Below are positions 8,188 through 15,150 of a stretch of 17,639 bases of DNA, piece after piece. Source of the stretch: Candidatus Thorarchaeota archaeon (GTDB lineage Archaea > Asgardarchaeota > Thorarchaeia > Thorarchaeales > Thorarchaeaceae); the NCBI GenBank assembly GCA_016841005.1, contig JAEORG010000198.1:1-17639 (forward strand), read 5' to 3'. The position numbers and the translations under genes are program-made. Within the stretch, counting starts at the first letter, position 1, and each line of letters opens with the position of its first letter. A model generated the notes under the pieces. The model saw only the letters and a program-made list of their open reading frames with translations. It was not told the DNA's origin and did no database searches.

Positions 8188-8543
8188 GCGAGACCGCAAG
8201 GTTAGATAATGTCATAGCAATGTATGACGCATTCTCAGAAGAACGACTCCGATGGTTGATTGGGAAGGGAGATCTACTTGTGCAAAGAGGTGAACTTTCT
8301 GAAGAGCAGCTTCACACGCTTATCGCAAAGACAGTTCACGAGGAATATGTACGTAGTCTTATTCTTGATGCAGTCAGGAATGGACTCCGAACTGTAACTG
8401 ATATCTCCTCAGCTACAGGTCTTGAATCATCAATAGTACTATCAAATTTGCTTGCTTTGATGAAGTGGAAAAAGGTGGAGGTCGCACTACAGAGAGGACA
8501 AGAATATCTCTATGTACTCGTAGGAGAACATGACCAACTCTAA
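8184..8543 (+). CDS. Winged-helix-like protein ending the hdr operon
   Basis: The 119-residue protein is translationally coupled to the short hdrA (ATGA overlap, GGAGG 9 nt upstream). Residues about 1-55 are predicted helical and acidic. Residues 56-115 read as a helix-turn-helix with wing: VRSLILDAVRNGLRTVTDIS, then helices at 73-95, then a beta hairpin KKVEVALQRGQEYLYVLV. It could be a transcription factor acting on its own operon or a small accessory protein of the complex with a winged-helix fold. There are no cysteines, so no cluster. I do not recognise a named family. Confidence 0.65.
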   Translation: MSETARLDNVIAMYDAFSEERLRWLIGKGDLLVQRGELSEEQLHTLIAKTVHEEYVRSLILDAVRNGLRTVTDISSATGLESSIVLSNLLALMKWKKVEVALQRGQEYLYVLVGEHDQL

Positions 8544-8580
8544 AGAGTGTGAAAAAAGGGATAAAGCAGGTAAAAATCCT

Positions 8581-8604
8581 GTTCCAAAGTTAGAATGATA
8601 TCTA
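8581..8604 (+). promoter_or_regulatory. Shared upstream element, copy B
   Basis: GTTCCAAAGTTAGAATGATA, 79 nt before the ATG at 8660. Nineteen of the first 21 bases match copy C at 10680, which is also exactly 79 nt before its ATG. Farther down, both leaders share the exact word TTCTCTTCGTCTC followed by a G run (here 8632-8644). Conservation at both ends of the leader with divergence in the middle argues for function or for a duplication that included the promoter. Confidence 0.55.
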
Positions 8605-8659
8605 AATTGAGACAATACAATATTGAGTCGATTCTCTTCGTCTCGGGGGCTGTGGCGAG

Positions 8660-10027
8660 ATGCATAGGATCTCCAAGGTATTGCTAGCCGGATGCATCCT
8701 CACTCTCGTGCTCCTCTTATTGAGCCCCCTACAGCCCCCGATTCCCAACTTCTCATCAGGAGAATCACGTCGTTATTTTGAGGTTTGGGATTATTCTCGA
8801 GTCCCTCTTGAGCAAACTCCTAATCTAAGGTTCAGAGAGTCCGTGGAAAAGGAGAATAGTGACCAGCTGTTTGGTTCAGCTCATGTCTATTGGTATTTGT
8901 CTGAATCTACAGATATCAATGAGATTAACGATAACGATACAATATATATTGACACAGATCCGAACGAAATATCCATCCTTGGAGAAATCGAGTTAGATGA
9001 TGATTCTGAAACGTCAGTGATCAATACTACGTTGGGTGTCCTATATGGAGTCCTAATACAAAGAGAAGGCTCTCTAGTAATTCCTGATGGTTCATATGAT
9101 CCTTTTTCTGGGCCTGTAGATTTTACTCAATTCAATTGGGAATTTGTTGACGGGATTGTAGAGGGTGACAACGTCGACATCGAAGTAGACTTTACTAATG
9201 GCGACTGTGACATTATGATTTGGTGGGCTGATACCGACAACTCAACATGGTCATACAGCAATAATATTGTTACAGGTCAGATGACTACTGGAGCGCATCC
9301 TGAGGTTGGTACATTCACGGCAGATCGTAGTGGAAGACTAGCAGTTGGTATATTCGATTATGATCGTACCACAGGCGAATTCACTGTGACAGTCGACACT
9401 AGGGTCGGAGTATACGAATTTGCCGTTGGAAATAGAGTTGAATCCAAGCTTCAATTATTTCAGAGTTCAAAGACTGTGTTCTTCGATGTGACTTGGGTAT
9501 TATCAAATGGAATTAGCATGAAGCGACATATCTCAGGTGTTCGAATAGTAACTACCTTCAATCCAGAAATTGAGAATCTTAGAGTATCAGGAGCAGGTGC
9601 TGTGAAGACTATAGAATGGAGTATTAGTGAACAATACAGTTTCAATCCACACACCTATAGCATCCTTCTATCGGCAGATGAGGGTCTGACATTTCAGCTC
9701 TTAGCTACTAATCTAAATGATACAATATATGAGTGGGATTCTACTGGTTTCATTTTGAGTACATATTGTGTCAAAGTTAGAGCTCTCTTTGCATCAGGTT
9801 TGGAGGTTTCTGGGATTTCTTCCTTGTTTGATGCAGGAACAGTAGACACTAGAGGTCCTTTTGAGATGAGCAATACAACTACTGAAGAAATTGAAATCAC
9901 ACTTACCTATCAAGTTGATACATCTTCATTACTAGTTGGATTCAGTTTCGGAATAACACTTGGCTCAATTTCTATTATCATTGTTGTACTAATTCGAACC
10001 ATTCAATATTATCGTAAGAAATCATAA
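8660..10027 (+). CDS. Secreted, membrane-anchored surface protein (PPC-like plus beta module)
   Basis: The 455 residues contain a signal peptide or N-terminal hydrophobic segment (about 6-24), an extracellular region, a TM helix (about 424-446) and the basic tail RKKS. Residues about 139-250 resemble a pre-peptidase C-terminal-type beta domain (NVDIEVDFTNGDCDIMIWWA, then GTFTADRSGRLAVGIFDYD). The matching stretch in the 13594 protein is residues 111-222. Residues about 298-392 are the shared module (F.PEI..L.V, IEWSI, LLSADEGLTFQLLATNL, YEWDSTGF). Unlike the other two full members it lacks the last Ig-like module. The start is ATG, with a G-rich leader but no strong Shine-Dalgarno. The function is unknown; the cell envelope is the likely location. 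Confidence 0.75.
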   Translation: MHRISKVLLAGCILTLVLLLLSPLQPPIPNFSSGESRRYFEVWDYSRVPLEQTPNLRFRESVEKENSDQLFGSAHVYWYLSESTDINEINDNDTIYIDTDPNEISILGEIELDDDSETSVINTTLGVLYGVLIQREGSLVIPDGSYDPFSGPVDFTQFNWEFVDGIVEGDNVDIEVDFTNGDCDIMIWWADTDNSTWSYSNNIVTGQMTTGAHPEVGTFTADRSGRLAVGIFDYDRTTGEFTVTVDTRVGVYEFAVGNRVESKLQLFQSSKTVFFDVTWVLSNGISMKRHISGVRIVTTFNPEIENLRVSGAGAVKTIEWSISEQYSFNPHTYSILLSADEGLTFQLLATNLNDTIYEWDSTGFILSTYCVKVRALFASGLEVSGISSLFDAGTVDTRGPFEMSNTTTEEIEITLTYQVDTSSLLVGFSFGITLGSISIIIVVLIRTIQYYRKKS

Positions 10028-10054
10028 TCGTATTAACTGATTAACAGTCTGGAA

Positions 10055-10606
10055 TTATTGCCAGAGCATCTGTTTCACTTCTTCCAAGATTAACATTCTT
10101 ACATCCACATTTCTACAAAAAACCTGAATTTGAACTACGCATCCTTGAGATTTTGGCATTTCTTCTATGTCCAAAGTTAAAACCACTCTGTCGGAGGTCT
10201 TTAGGTAGATGCCTCCAGCTCTAATTATTCGATGGAAATGAGTTGAAGACAACACCTGTTCATCTTCAGCGACGTGGAATCCGTACTGAATAACATCATC
10301 TCGAATGTCTTGATGAAGACTCTCAACTTCACGATCAATTCTTAGAGTATCCTCAACTGATGGAAGCCAACGTGATTCCAAGTCTAATCCGAACTGAGAT
10401 TTTTCTAATGGAGTATGGGTAGGGGGATTTGGTACAAGCTTTGGTTCTTCTTCTACTGATTTTTTCTCTGGTTCTGGAGGTGCCCATTTGTACGATGGAT
10501 CATAATTACTGGAAAAGGCCTCTTCACCCGTAAGAAGAATAATGCACAGACAAATGACTGAAATGAGTGTGAATATTGTCATAAAAAGTTCAAAGTCAAG
10601 TTGCAT
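10055..10606 (-). CDS. Hypothetical protein with one N-terminal TM helix
   Basis: The 183-residue product has a TM helix at about 8-26, a proline- and acid-rich linker (36-68), and a C-terminal soluble domain (about 70-183) of mixed helix and strand. The domain has repeated beta patterns (VVLTLDIEEM, GCVVQIQVFC). GGAGG lies 12 nt before ATG 10606, slightly long spacing. It converges on the 8660 gene with a 27-nt gap, and its promoter region is divergent from copy C of the shared element (AAATTTAA-like sequence near 10663-10670). No family is recognised, and the orientation of the soluble domain is not clear. Confidence 0.6.
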   Translation of the reverse strand: MQLDFELFMTIFTLISVICLCIILLTGEEAFSSNYDPSYKWAPPEPEKKSVEEEPKLVPNPPTHTPLEKSQFGLDLESRWLPSVEDTLRIDREVESLHQDIRDDVIQYGFHVAEDEQVLSSTHFHRIIRAGGIYLKTSDRVVLTLDIEEMPKSQGCVVQIQVFCRNVDVRMLILEEVKQMLWQ

Positions 10607-10679
10607 TTCAAAGAAATACCTCCAACATGCATTCCTCGCGAGAACTGGCTTACGAAACGTGTTAAATTTTTTCTATCTT

Positions 10680-10703
10680 GTTCCAAGATTAGAATGATAT
10701 TCA
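10680..10703 (+). promoter_or_regulatory. Shared upstream element, copy C
   Basis: GTTCCAAGATTAGAATGATA continued by TTCA; GAAT-GAT-ATTC is a short inverted repeat at 10692-10702. It lies 79 nt before the ATG of the truncated paralogue at 10759, the same spacing as copy B. The gene it once served is broken, so this copy may no longer matter unless it acts on the divergent gene at 10606. Confidence 0.5.
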
Positions 10704-10758
10704 TTAATTACTGAGATATTGTTGAGACAGTTCTCTTCGTCTCTGGGGGTTGTGTTCC

Positions 10759-10890
10759 ATGAATTGCCGGTATAGAATTGCATCGTCTCTGCTGGCGATA
10801 TTATGCATTTCTTTCTTGCTTTTTTCGGTCTTAGGAGCGCAACCCCGACTTGTATACTTACGGGGTGAGCAGAGTTCTCTATCACAATAA
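10759..10890 (+). pseudogene. 5' remnant of a surface-protein gene (signal peptide only)
   Basis: ATG 10759 opens 43 codons that read as a clean signal peptide (basic NCRYR, then ASSLLAILCISFLLFSVLGA) followed by about 16 residues and TAA. Its leader matches that of the 8660 gene at both ends, with the same 79-nt spacing from the shared element. No downstream domain follows; the sequence runs into the opposite-strand microprotein gene. The simplest reading is a family member truncated by deletion or rearrangement near 10890. A genuine short secreted peptide is less likely but possible. Confidence 0.5.
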
Positions 10891-10909
10891 CTCATTGCAT
10901 TGGATTATG

Positions 10910-10938
10910 AAAAAAAGTCAGGAGATATTATCTCCTGA
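10910..10938 (-). terminator. Intrinsic-type terminator overlapping the microprotein stop codon
   Basis: Read on the minus strand, TCAGGAGATA and TATCTCCTGA (10918-10938) are perfect 10-bp arms around a single base; a real loop would take the innermost bases. One base later comes a run of seven T (plus-strand A run 10910-10916). The TAA stop of the microprotein lies inside the hairpin. Stem plus U tract on the same strand as the gene is strong support for orientation. Confidence 0.65.
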
Positions 10939-11023
10939 AATATGCCTCTGAAATCGCTTTGGTTGAAACAGGATGTTTCGGACCATTGCGTTTCTTTCCT
11001 GGACCAAGTTTTGCTATTGCCAT
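10928..11023 (-). CDS. Basic 31-residue microprotein
   Basis: ATG 11023 is preceded by a perfect GGAGG (plus-strand CCTCC 11031-11035) at 7-nt spacing, and the 31 codons end in TAA inside a terminator hairpin. The product begins MAIAKLGPGKKRNGPKHP and ends SEAYFRR. It has eight lysine or arginine residues, one histidine and one acidic residue, no cysteine and no hydrophobic segment. Such a peptide could bind nucleic acid or a ribosome, but no family is recognised. The ribosome site, the length fit and the terminator together make this a credible gene, although it is below usual gene-calling limits. A copy of an 18-bp repeat lies 145 nt upstream of its start. Confidence 0.6.
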   Translation of the reverse strand: MAIAKLGPGKKRNGPKHPVSTKAISEAYFRR

Positions 11024-11167
11024 TTATTTACCTCCTAGTCATGTAGGCATATCCCATAGCACGAGTAGTCACTACAGTAGTGTTCTTCTTCACAAGAGTC
11101 GTTTCATCTTTTATTTTCTGAATCATTGTATTTCAAGTTACTATAGAGTGGTCACTGCATATTGTAA

Positions 11168-11185
11168 TTCTGAGGAAAAATGACC
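11168..11185 (-). repeat. 18-bp direct repeat, copy 1
   Basis: TTCTGAGGAAAAATGACC on the plus strand, identical to 12836-12853. On the minus strand it lies 145 nt upstream of the microprotein start and 15 nt after the metallopeptidase stop. Weaker similarity continues on both sides. The two copies are in the same orientation and bracket the metallopeptidase gene. Confidence 0.6.
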
Positions 11186-11199
11186 AATTATTTGACCAC

Positions 11200-12678
11200 T
11201 TAGGGTGAAAACTGCCCACATTGCACGATTAGAGACAATCTTCCTTCTTTCCGGTGTCTGAGAACGAAAACAGAAACCACGAATGGAATAGAACCTAGAG
11301 CAATCACTCCAAAAATCCAGTATGAATAGTTTGTTGTTGTTTCGGATGGCATTGATGTTGTTGAGTGAATCGAAACTTCAATTTCAGTAGACGGCCCTGA
11401 GCCAAAATCAATGTTACCGGACGGCGCGTCAGAGTTCATGTAACTTATGATTGCAAATGCAGTATCAATTGTGCTTCCTATGATGTTCTGATGAATCGAG
11501 CTCTGATTTTGACACTGCAATACCCGCCAACCATTTGCATCGTGTATTGCAACGGAGAGCCCGAAGAACCGAGAATTTGACCCGATGATATCTATGTCGA
11601 ATGAATTGGTAGCGTTAGTAATTTGATATACATGAAAGCCATAGTAATTTAGCGATTTCACTTCGTCTATTAGATCTACTTCAGAAACCTGTTGAACCAT
11701 AATGTTTGGAATTTCTATCTCATGATATCCATATTGCCCATCATCAATTTCTGTGTTGTCAAGAATCATAGCAGTAATCCAGTCGAGATAAAGAGAATTG
11801 AATGAGATATTATATCCAGACTTTTGCAGAGTTGTTTCAACACCTTCTGCTCCATCCACTTCCTCCTGAACGAGGTCTTTAAGAATTTCAGAACCAAATC
11901 GGTCTGCTAAATAGAAGATAAAGAGATATGCTCCACCATAGTCTTTGGGGTCCACATCAAAATACACTAGTGAGTCGTCTGTATGGTTGATGAAATATCC
12001 TGTACGAGAAGAGAGATTGTTGTACTGGGTGAAGTATCCCGCGTAGTATGTTGCATATTCAGCAAGACCTTCCAGAAGGAAATGTACTTCATCGAACTCA
12101 TAATTGAACCAGATGAGATGACAGAATTCATGAGCGATTGTACCAAGGATTTCGAATGTATTGTAGTAGATGTAGACCATTTCGCAATAATTTGAATAGA
12201 TATGTTCGATTTCATTGTATTGAGAATAGTAACAAGCAGTGTTTTCAGAAATCAAGATTACTATCCGTGGGTCATTATCTATATCACCGATTAGACCATC
12301 TGGATTTCCTGTCAGATCAGTCACAAAGGGATAGATGGTCGCATCGAATTCGTCCTTATAACGCTCACATCGATTATTGGCTTCGTCTTCCCCCAATACT
12401 GTTATCACAGTGTCTTGCATATAGATGTAACACTGTTCTCCAATTGCCAAAAGCTGAGCGTTAAGCTGATAGTGTGTATTCTCATCAAAGTTATACTCCC
12501 AGAAAGTTCGAGTATCTCCGACATTCTGATGGAACATTCTTTGAGAGTCTATTGATACAACAGGATTTGCAGAATTTTGTTCGGTGTAAAAAGACAGCTG
12601 AATGTAGGAGAGTGATGCGAGTAGACTTGGAATTAAAAGAAGGATGATAACCGTCCCTAGCATTTTCAATAATGGCAC
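11200..12678 (-). CDS. Secreted, membrane-anchored gluzincin metallopeptidase
   Basis: The 492-residue product has a signal peptide (about 5-25), a zinc-peptidase domain with HEFCH (183-187) and EGLAEYA (203-209), and a TM helix near 454-474, followed by a basic tail. HEXXH supplies two histidine ligands and the catalytic glutamate; a glutamate of EGLAE, probably E203, would be the third ligand, the pattern of MA-clan gluzincins such as M30-like enzymes. Cysteines at 83, 104, 149 and 165 could form disulfides outside the cell. The downstream domain (about 330-440) is beta-rich. The start listed is GTG 12678; ATG 12663, five codons later, also gives a good signal peptide, and neither has a Shine-Dalgarno. 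It probably cleaves surface or environmental proteins. Confidence 0.78.
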   Translation of the reverse strand: MPLLKMLGTVIILLLIPSLLASLSYIQLSFYTEQNSANPVVSIDSQRMFHQNVGDTRTFWEYNFDENTHYQLNAQLLAIGEQCYIYMQDTVITVLGEDEANNRCERYKDEFDATIYPFVTDLTGNPDGLIGDIDNDPRIVILISENTACYYSQYNEIEHIYSNYCEMVYIYYNTFEILGTIAHEFCHLIWFNYEFDEVHFLLEGLAEYATYYAGYFTQYNNLSSRTGYFINHTDDSLVYFDVDPKDYGGAYLFIFYLADRFGSEILKDLVQEEVDGAEGVETTLQKSGYNISFNSLYLDWITAMILDNTEIDDGQYGYHEIEIPNIMVQQVSEVDLIDEVKSLNYYGFHVYQITNATNSFDIDIIGSNSRFFGLSVAIHDANGWRVLQCQNQSSIHQNIIGSTIDTAFAIISYMNSDAPSGNIDFGSGPSTEIEVSIHSTTSMPSETTTNYSYWIFGVIALGSIPFVVSVFVLRHRKEGRLSLIVQCGQFSP

Positions 12679-12835
12679 ATCCCGAAACTCAGTATGTTGT
12701 GTTTCTGTTGCAAAAGGGTATTTAGCAATTAGTCTCGACGCGATGAGGTCTGTGCAGCTTTCATATAGAGATGTGAATTGTGAAGGAATGCAAGAAGGTA
12801 TAGTTTTCTTATTTCGGTAAATGTCGCTGAATAAT

Positions 12836-12853
12836 TTCTGAGGAAAAATGACC
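12836..12853 (-). repeat. 18-bp direct repeat, copy 2
   Basis: Identical to 11168-11185. On the minus strand it lies 158 nt upstream of the metallopeptidase GTG, close to the 145-nt spacing of copy 1 from the microprotein start. TGGTCA words occur just upstream in both places. A shared control site for two minus-strand genes, or a duplication scar, would both explain it. Confidence 0.6.
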
Positions 12854-12940
12854 GTTAGTCTGGTTTCACGGTGACCACATGCAAGAAAAGTTACTTTAAT
12901 TTACTCTACATCTGATTGCAAATTAGTTTGGTGTTGATTA

Positions 12941-13513
12941 ATGGGGACACGGAAGCAGTACTTCGATGAGCCAATTGTAAGAATTGGAATTGAGGACGCT
13001 CGGTTTCCCAAGATGTGTCCTATATGTGGTGCTGATGCTGAACATTCTGCACAAATTTTGGCATCACCCCATAAGATGGAAAATCCAAGATACGCGTCAC
13101 GAAGAAAGCCAAGGCTCATGGCGAATGGAACAAAAGTTCTCCTGGTTTATGTTTGTGATGAACATTACCAATCTGATGAAGGTTCAGCAAGACCTCGAGT
13201 TGCTTGTACATTTGGTTCTGGCGTAATGACATCAATCTTACTGTTTGCAATTATGATTGCTGGAGGCGACTTGTGGGCTGGGCGTCCAATCAATAACGTA
13301 TTCTTTTTTGTCCTTCTACTATTCTCAATTGTCATTGTGCTCAATATTTTAGCATTCAAACCTGGCCCCTTAGAATCATCAATCAAAGTAATAGGATTTG
13401 ATCTTGGATTTAGGAATATGTGGATTCAATTCAAAAGAACTGATTATCGCGATAGATTTGTAGAAGAGAATCCTTTGAAGGTTGAATTGGTTCGCTGGAT
13501 AGCTAAACTCTGA
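12941..13513 (+). CDS. Two-TM protein with possible zinc-binding site
   Basis: The 190-residue protein has CPIC (C26, C29) and VCDEH (C72, H75), which could bind one zinc, then two TM helices (about 94-108 and 119-138) joined by a short loop. A cytoplasmic C-terminal part (about 140-190) follows. Basic residues at 53-58 (SRRKPR) support a cytoplasmic N-terminal half. ATG 12941 has only a weak GGTG upstream. It is divergent from the metallopeptidase across a 262-nt gap that contains repeat copy 2. No named family is recognised; the layout resembles uncharacterised archaeal zinc-ribbon membrane proteins. Confidence 0.65.
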   Translation: MGTRKQYFDEPIVRIGIEDARFPKMCPICGADAEHSAQILASPHKMENPRYASRRKPRLMANGTKVLLVYVCDEHYQSDEGSARPRVACTFGSGVMTSILLFAIMIAGGDLWAGRPINNVFFFVLLLFSIVIVLNILAFKPGPLESSIKVIGFDLGFRNMWIQFKRTDYRDRFVEENPLKVELVRWIAKL

Positions 13514-13593
13514 AATGAGTATAGGACATAGCGTCGACCGTAATCAGCAAAAGCCATCTTTCGTCACAAATCCAATACTAAATTAGATTCCCT

Positions 13594-15102
13594 ATGGTGC
13601 CGGTGAAGATGAGGAGGCTTATCCAAGTAGTTGTATTGTTTCTAATGTTTGCATTCTTATTTCCCTCGATGGTATATGCAGCGCAAAATGAAGAACCATA
13701 TTCATCCGATCAGACCCCTACTCAGACATCAGATAGCCTATTCTCAATACAATGGACATCAAGAGAGAATCAACAGCCAGCTGAGTTACAGGATGGTGAT
13801 ACGATTTATGGAGATCGAATTCAGGTCTTAGCTATATTCCCTAACTCCACGGAAAATCCTCAGAATAATATAGTCGACATTCAATGGAGTGCTTCTTGTG
13901 GTTTCAGAGAGAGTCGAAATGGATCTCTACTAATTCCCTACCCTGGATATGAACCATTCATTATGGGGCTTGAGGTAGACCAGTTGGTGTGGGAACGGAT
14001 TGAGGGAATAGAAGCAGGAGACATGGTTAGGTTGACTTTATTCCACACAAACACTGACACTGACGTTCTAGTGTTTTGGGCTGACTCCAATAATAGTACA
14101 TGGCTAACGGGCGGTGGGCTTACTGCATTACAGATGGCAACTGGCGGAACTTCCGAGAGAGGGCAATTTGTCGCGGATAGGAACGGCGCAATTATGGTTG
14201 GGATGTATTGTTATGATCACCAGAACGGAACATATAATCTAATAGTCGATACAACTGTGGAAATCACTGGAGAAACAACTGGCAATCTCGTTGAATACGA
14301 AACTTGGGGATGGGAGAAGAACGTTACATTAGATTTAGCATTCTCAGCTACTACAAGTCAAGGTCAGCTAATAAAACGTACTGTTGAGAATGTGACGTTT
14401 AACAACTTCTTTGCTCCTCAAATCAGCAATGTAGAGGTCATAACTGATGGTGTGCTACGATATGTGACTTGGAGTGTTGCTGATCGTAATTTGTATGATA
14501 CTCACAGATACGAGATAAGGTACTCAATAGACGGTGGTCTGACCTATCAACTTCTTGATACAAACTTAGCTCGAAACTCCTATGTCTGGAATACTGCTGG
14601 ATATGATGAACATGAAGTATGTCTGGTTAAGGTAACTGTCATAGATGCAGTTGGTCTAAGGGATTCTGCTATCTCATCTGATTTCTCCATTGGAGCAGAT
14701 GCAATATTTACTGGTTCATTTTGGTATTCCGCTTCCTCGAGCGGAAACACTTCATACATATGGGGTACAGAAGAAAATGAAGTTTCATGGCGAGTCTGGA
14801 TTGAGAATCATAATCCTTTGGAATACGAGATACTCATCGATGATCAAGTAGTAAGGACTGGTTGGACCAACGGTGATGAACTCTCAGTTGATGCGGACGG
14901 TCTTTCTTTGGGACTTCATCGATTCACGCTTGTTCTGATAGTTGATCAGTCCATTCGTAACAATACAGTATTTGTCGAAGTCCTTCCAAATCCGGAGTTA
15001 ATTGTTATCCAATATATTAGTTCAGCTACTGCGGGATTTCTCCTGCTTGTTGTCTTAGTACTGACTGAATTCTATAGGCATCAAAACAACAATAGGGAAT
15101 AA
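13594..15102 (+). CDS. Secreted, membrane-anchored surface protein (three beta modules)
   Basis: The 502-residue product has a signal peptide ending near VYAA (residues 27-30). A PPC-like domain (about 111-222: DTDVLVFWADSNNSTW, GQFVADRNGAIMVGMYCYD) parallels that of the 8660 protein. The family module follows (272-366: FFAPQISNVEV, VTWSVAD, YSIDGGLTYQLLDTNL, VWNTAGY). A last Ig-like domain (about 380-463) has DGLSLGLHRFTLVLIVDQ, then a TM helix (about 469-490). Many N-x-S/T sequons are present. ATG 13594 is the outer start; ATG 13609 gives the more usual MRRL signal-peptide start with a weak GGTG upstream. The 8660-type upstream element is not convincingly present here. Confidence 0.75.
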   Translation: MVPVKMRRLIQVVVLFLMFAFLFPSMVYAAQNEEPYSSDQTPTQTSDSLFSIQWTSRENQQPAELQDGDTIYGDRIQVLAIFPNSTENPQNNIVDIQWSASCGFRESRNGSLLIPYPGYEPFIMGLEVDQLVWERIEGIEAGDMVRLTLFHTNTDTDVLVFWADSNNSTWLTGGGLTALQMATGGTSERGQFVADRNGAIMVGMYCYDHQNGTYNLIVDTTVEITGETTGNLVEYETWGWEKNVTLDLAFSATTSQGQLIKRTVENVTFNNFFAPQISNVEVITDGVLRYVTWSVADRNLYDTHRYEIRYSIDGGLTYQLLDTNLARNSYVWNTAGYDEHEVCLVKVTVIDAVGLRDSAISSDFSIGADAIFTGSFWYSASSSGNTSYIWGTEENEVSWRVWIENHNPLEYEILIDDQVVRTGWTNGDELSVDADGLSLGLHRFTLVLIVDQSIRNNTVFVEVLPNPELIVIQYISSATAGFLLLVVLVLTEFYRHQNNNRE

Positions 15103-15115
15103 GAAGAAAAGAAGA

Positions 15116-15132
15116 CGCTTCTATCCGAAGCG
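15116..15132 (-). terminator. Terminator hairpin between convergent genes
   Basis: CGCTTC (15116-15121) and GAAGCG (15127-15132) pair around TATCC. On the minus strand a pyrimidine-rich tract (TCTTCTTTTCTTCTT) follows, as expected after ppdK. On the plus strand only TTTT follows, so action on the 13594 gene is less certain. It sits in the 48-nt gap between the two convergent genes. Confidence 0.5.
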
Positions 15133-15150
15133 CCAATTTTCGAACCCACT

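Noticed and set aside
8567..8581. CAGG-TAAAAAT-CCTG after the hdr operon as a terminator
   Set aside because: A 4-bp stem with only two T after it is too weak, and it runs into the shared upstream element of the next gene.
10959..11183. Plus-strand 74-codon ORF opposite the microprotein
   Set aside because: It has no ribosome site, is rich in serine, histidine and tyrosine typical of an antisense frame, and lies opposite a minus-strand ORF with Shine-Dalgarno and terminator.
13561..13593. Possible fourth copy of the shared upstream element before the 13594 gene (TCCAATACTAAATTAGATTC)
   Set aside because: Only scattered matches remain after adding gaps, GTTCCA is incomplete, and the spacing to the start is much shorter than in the other copies.
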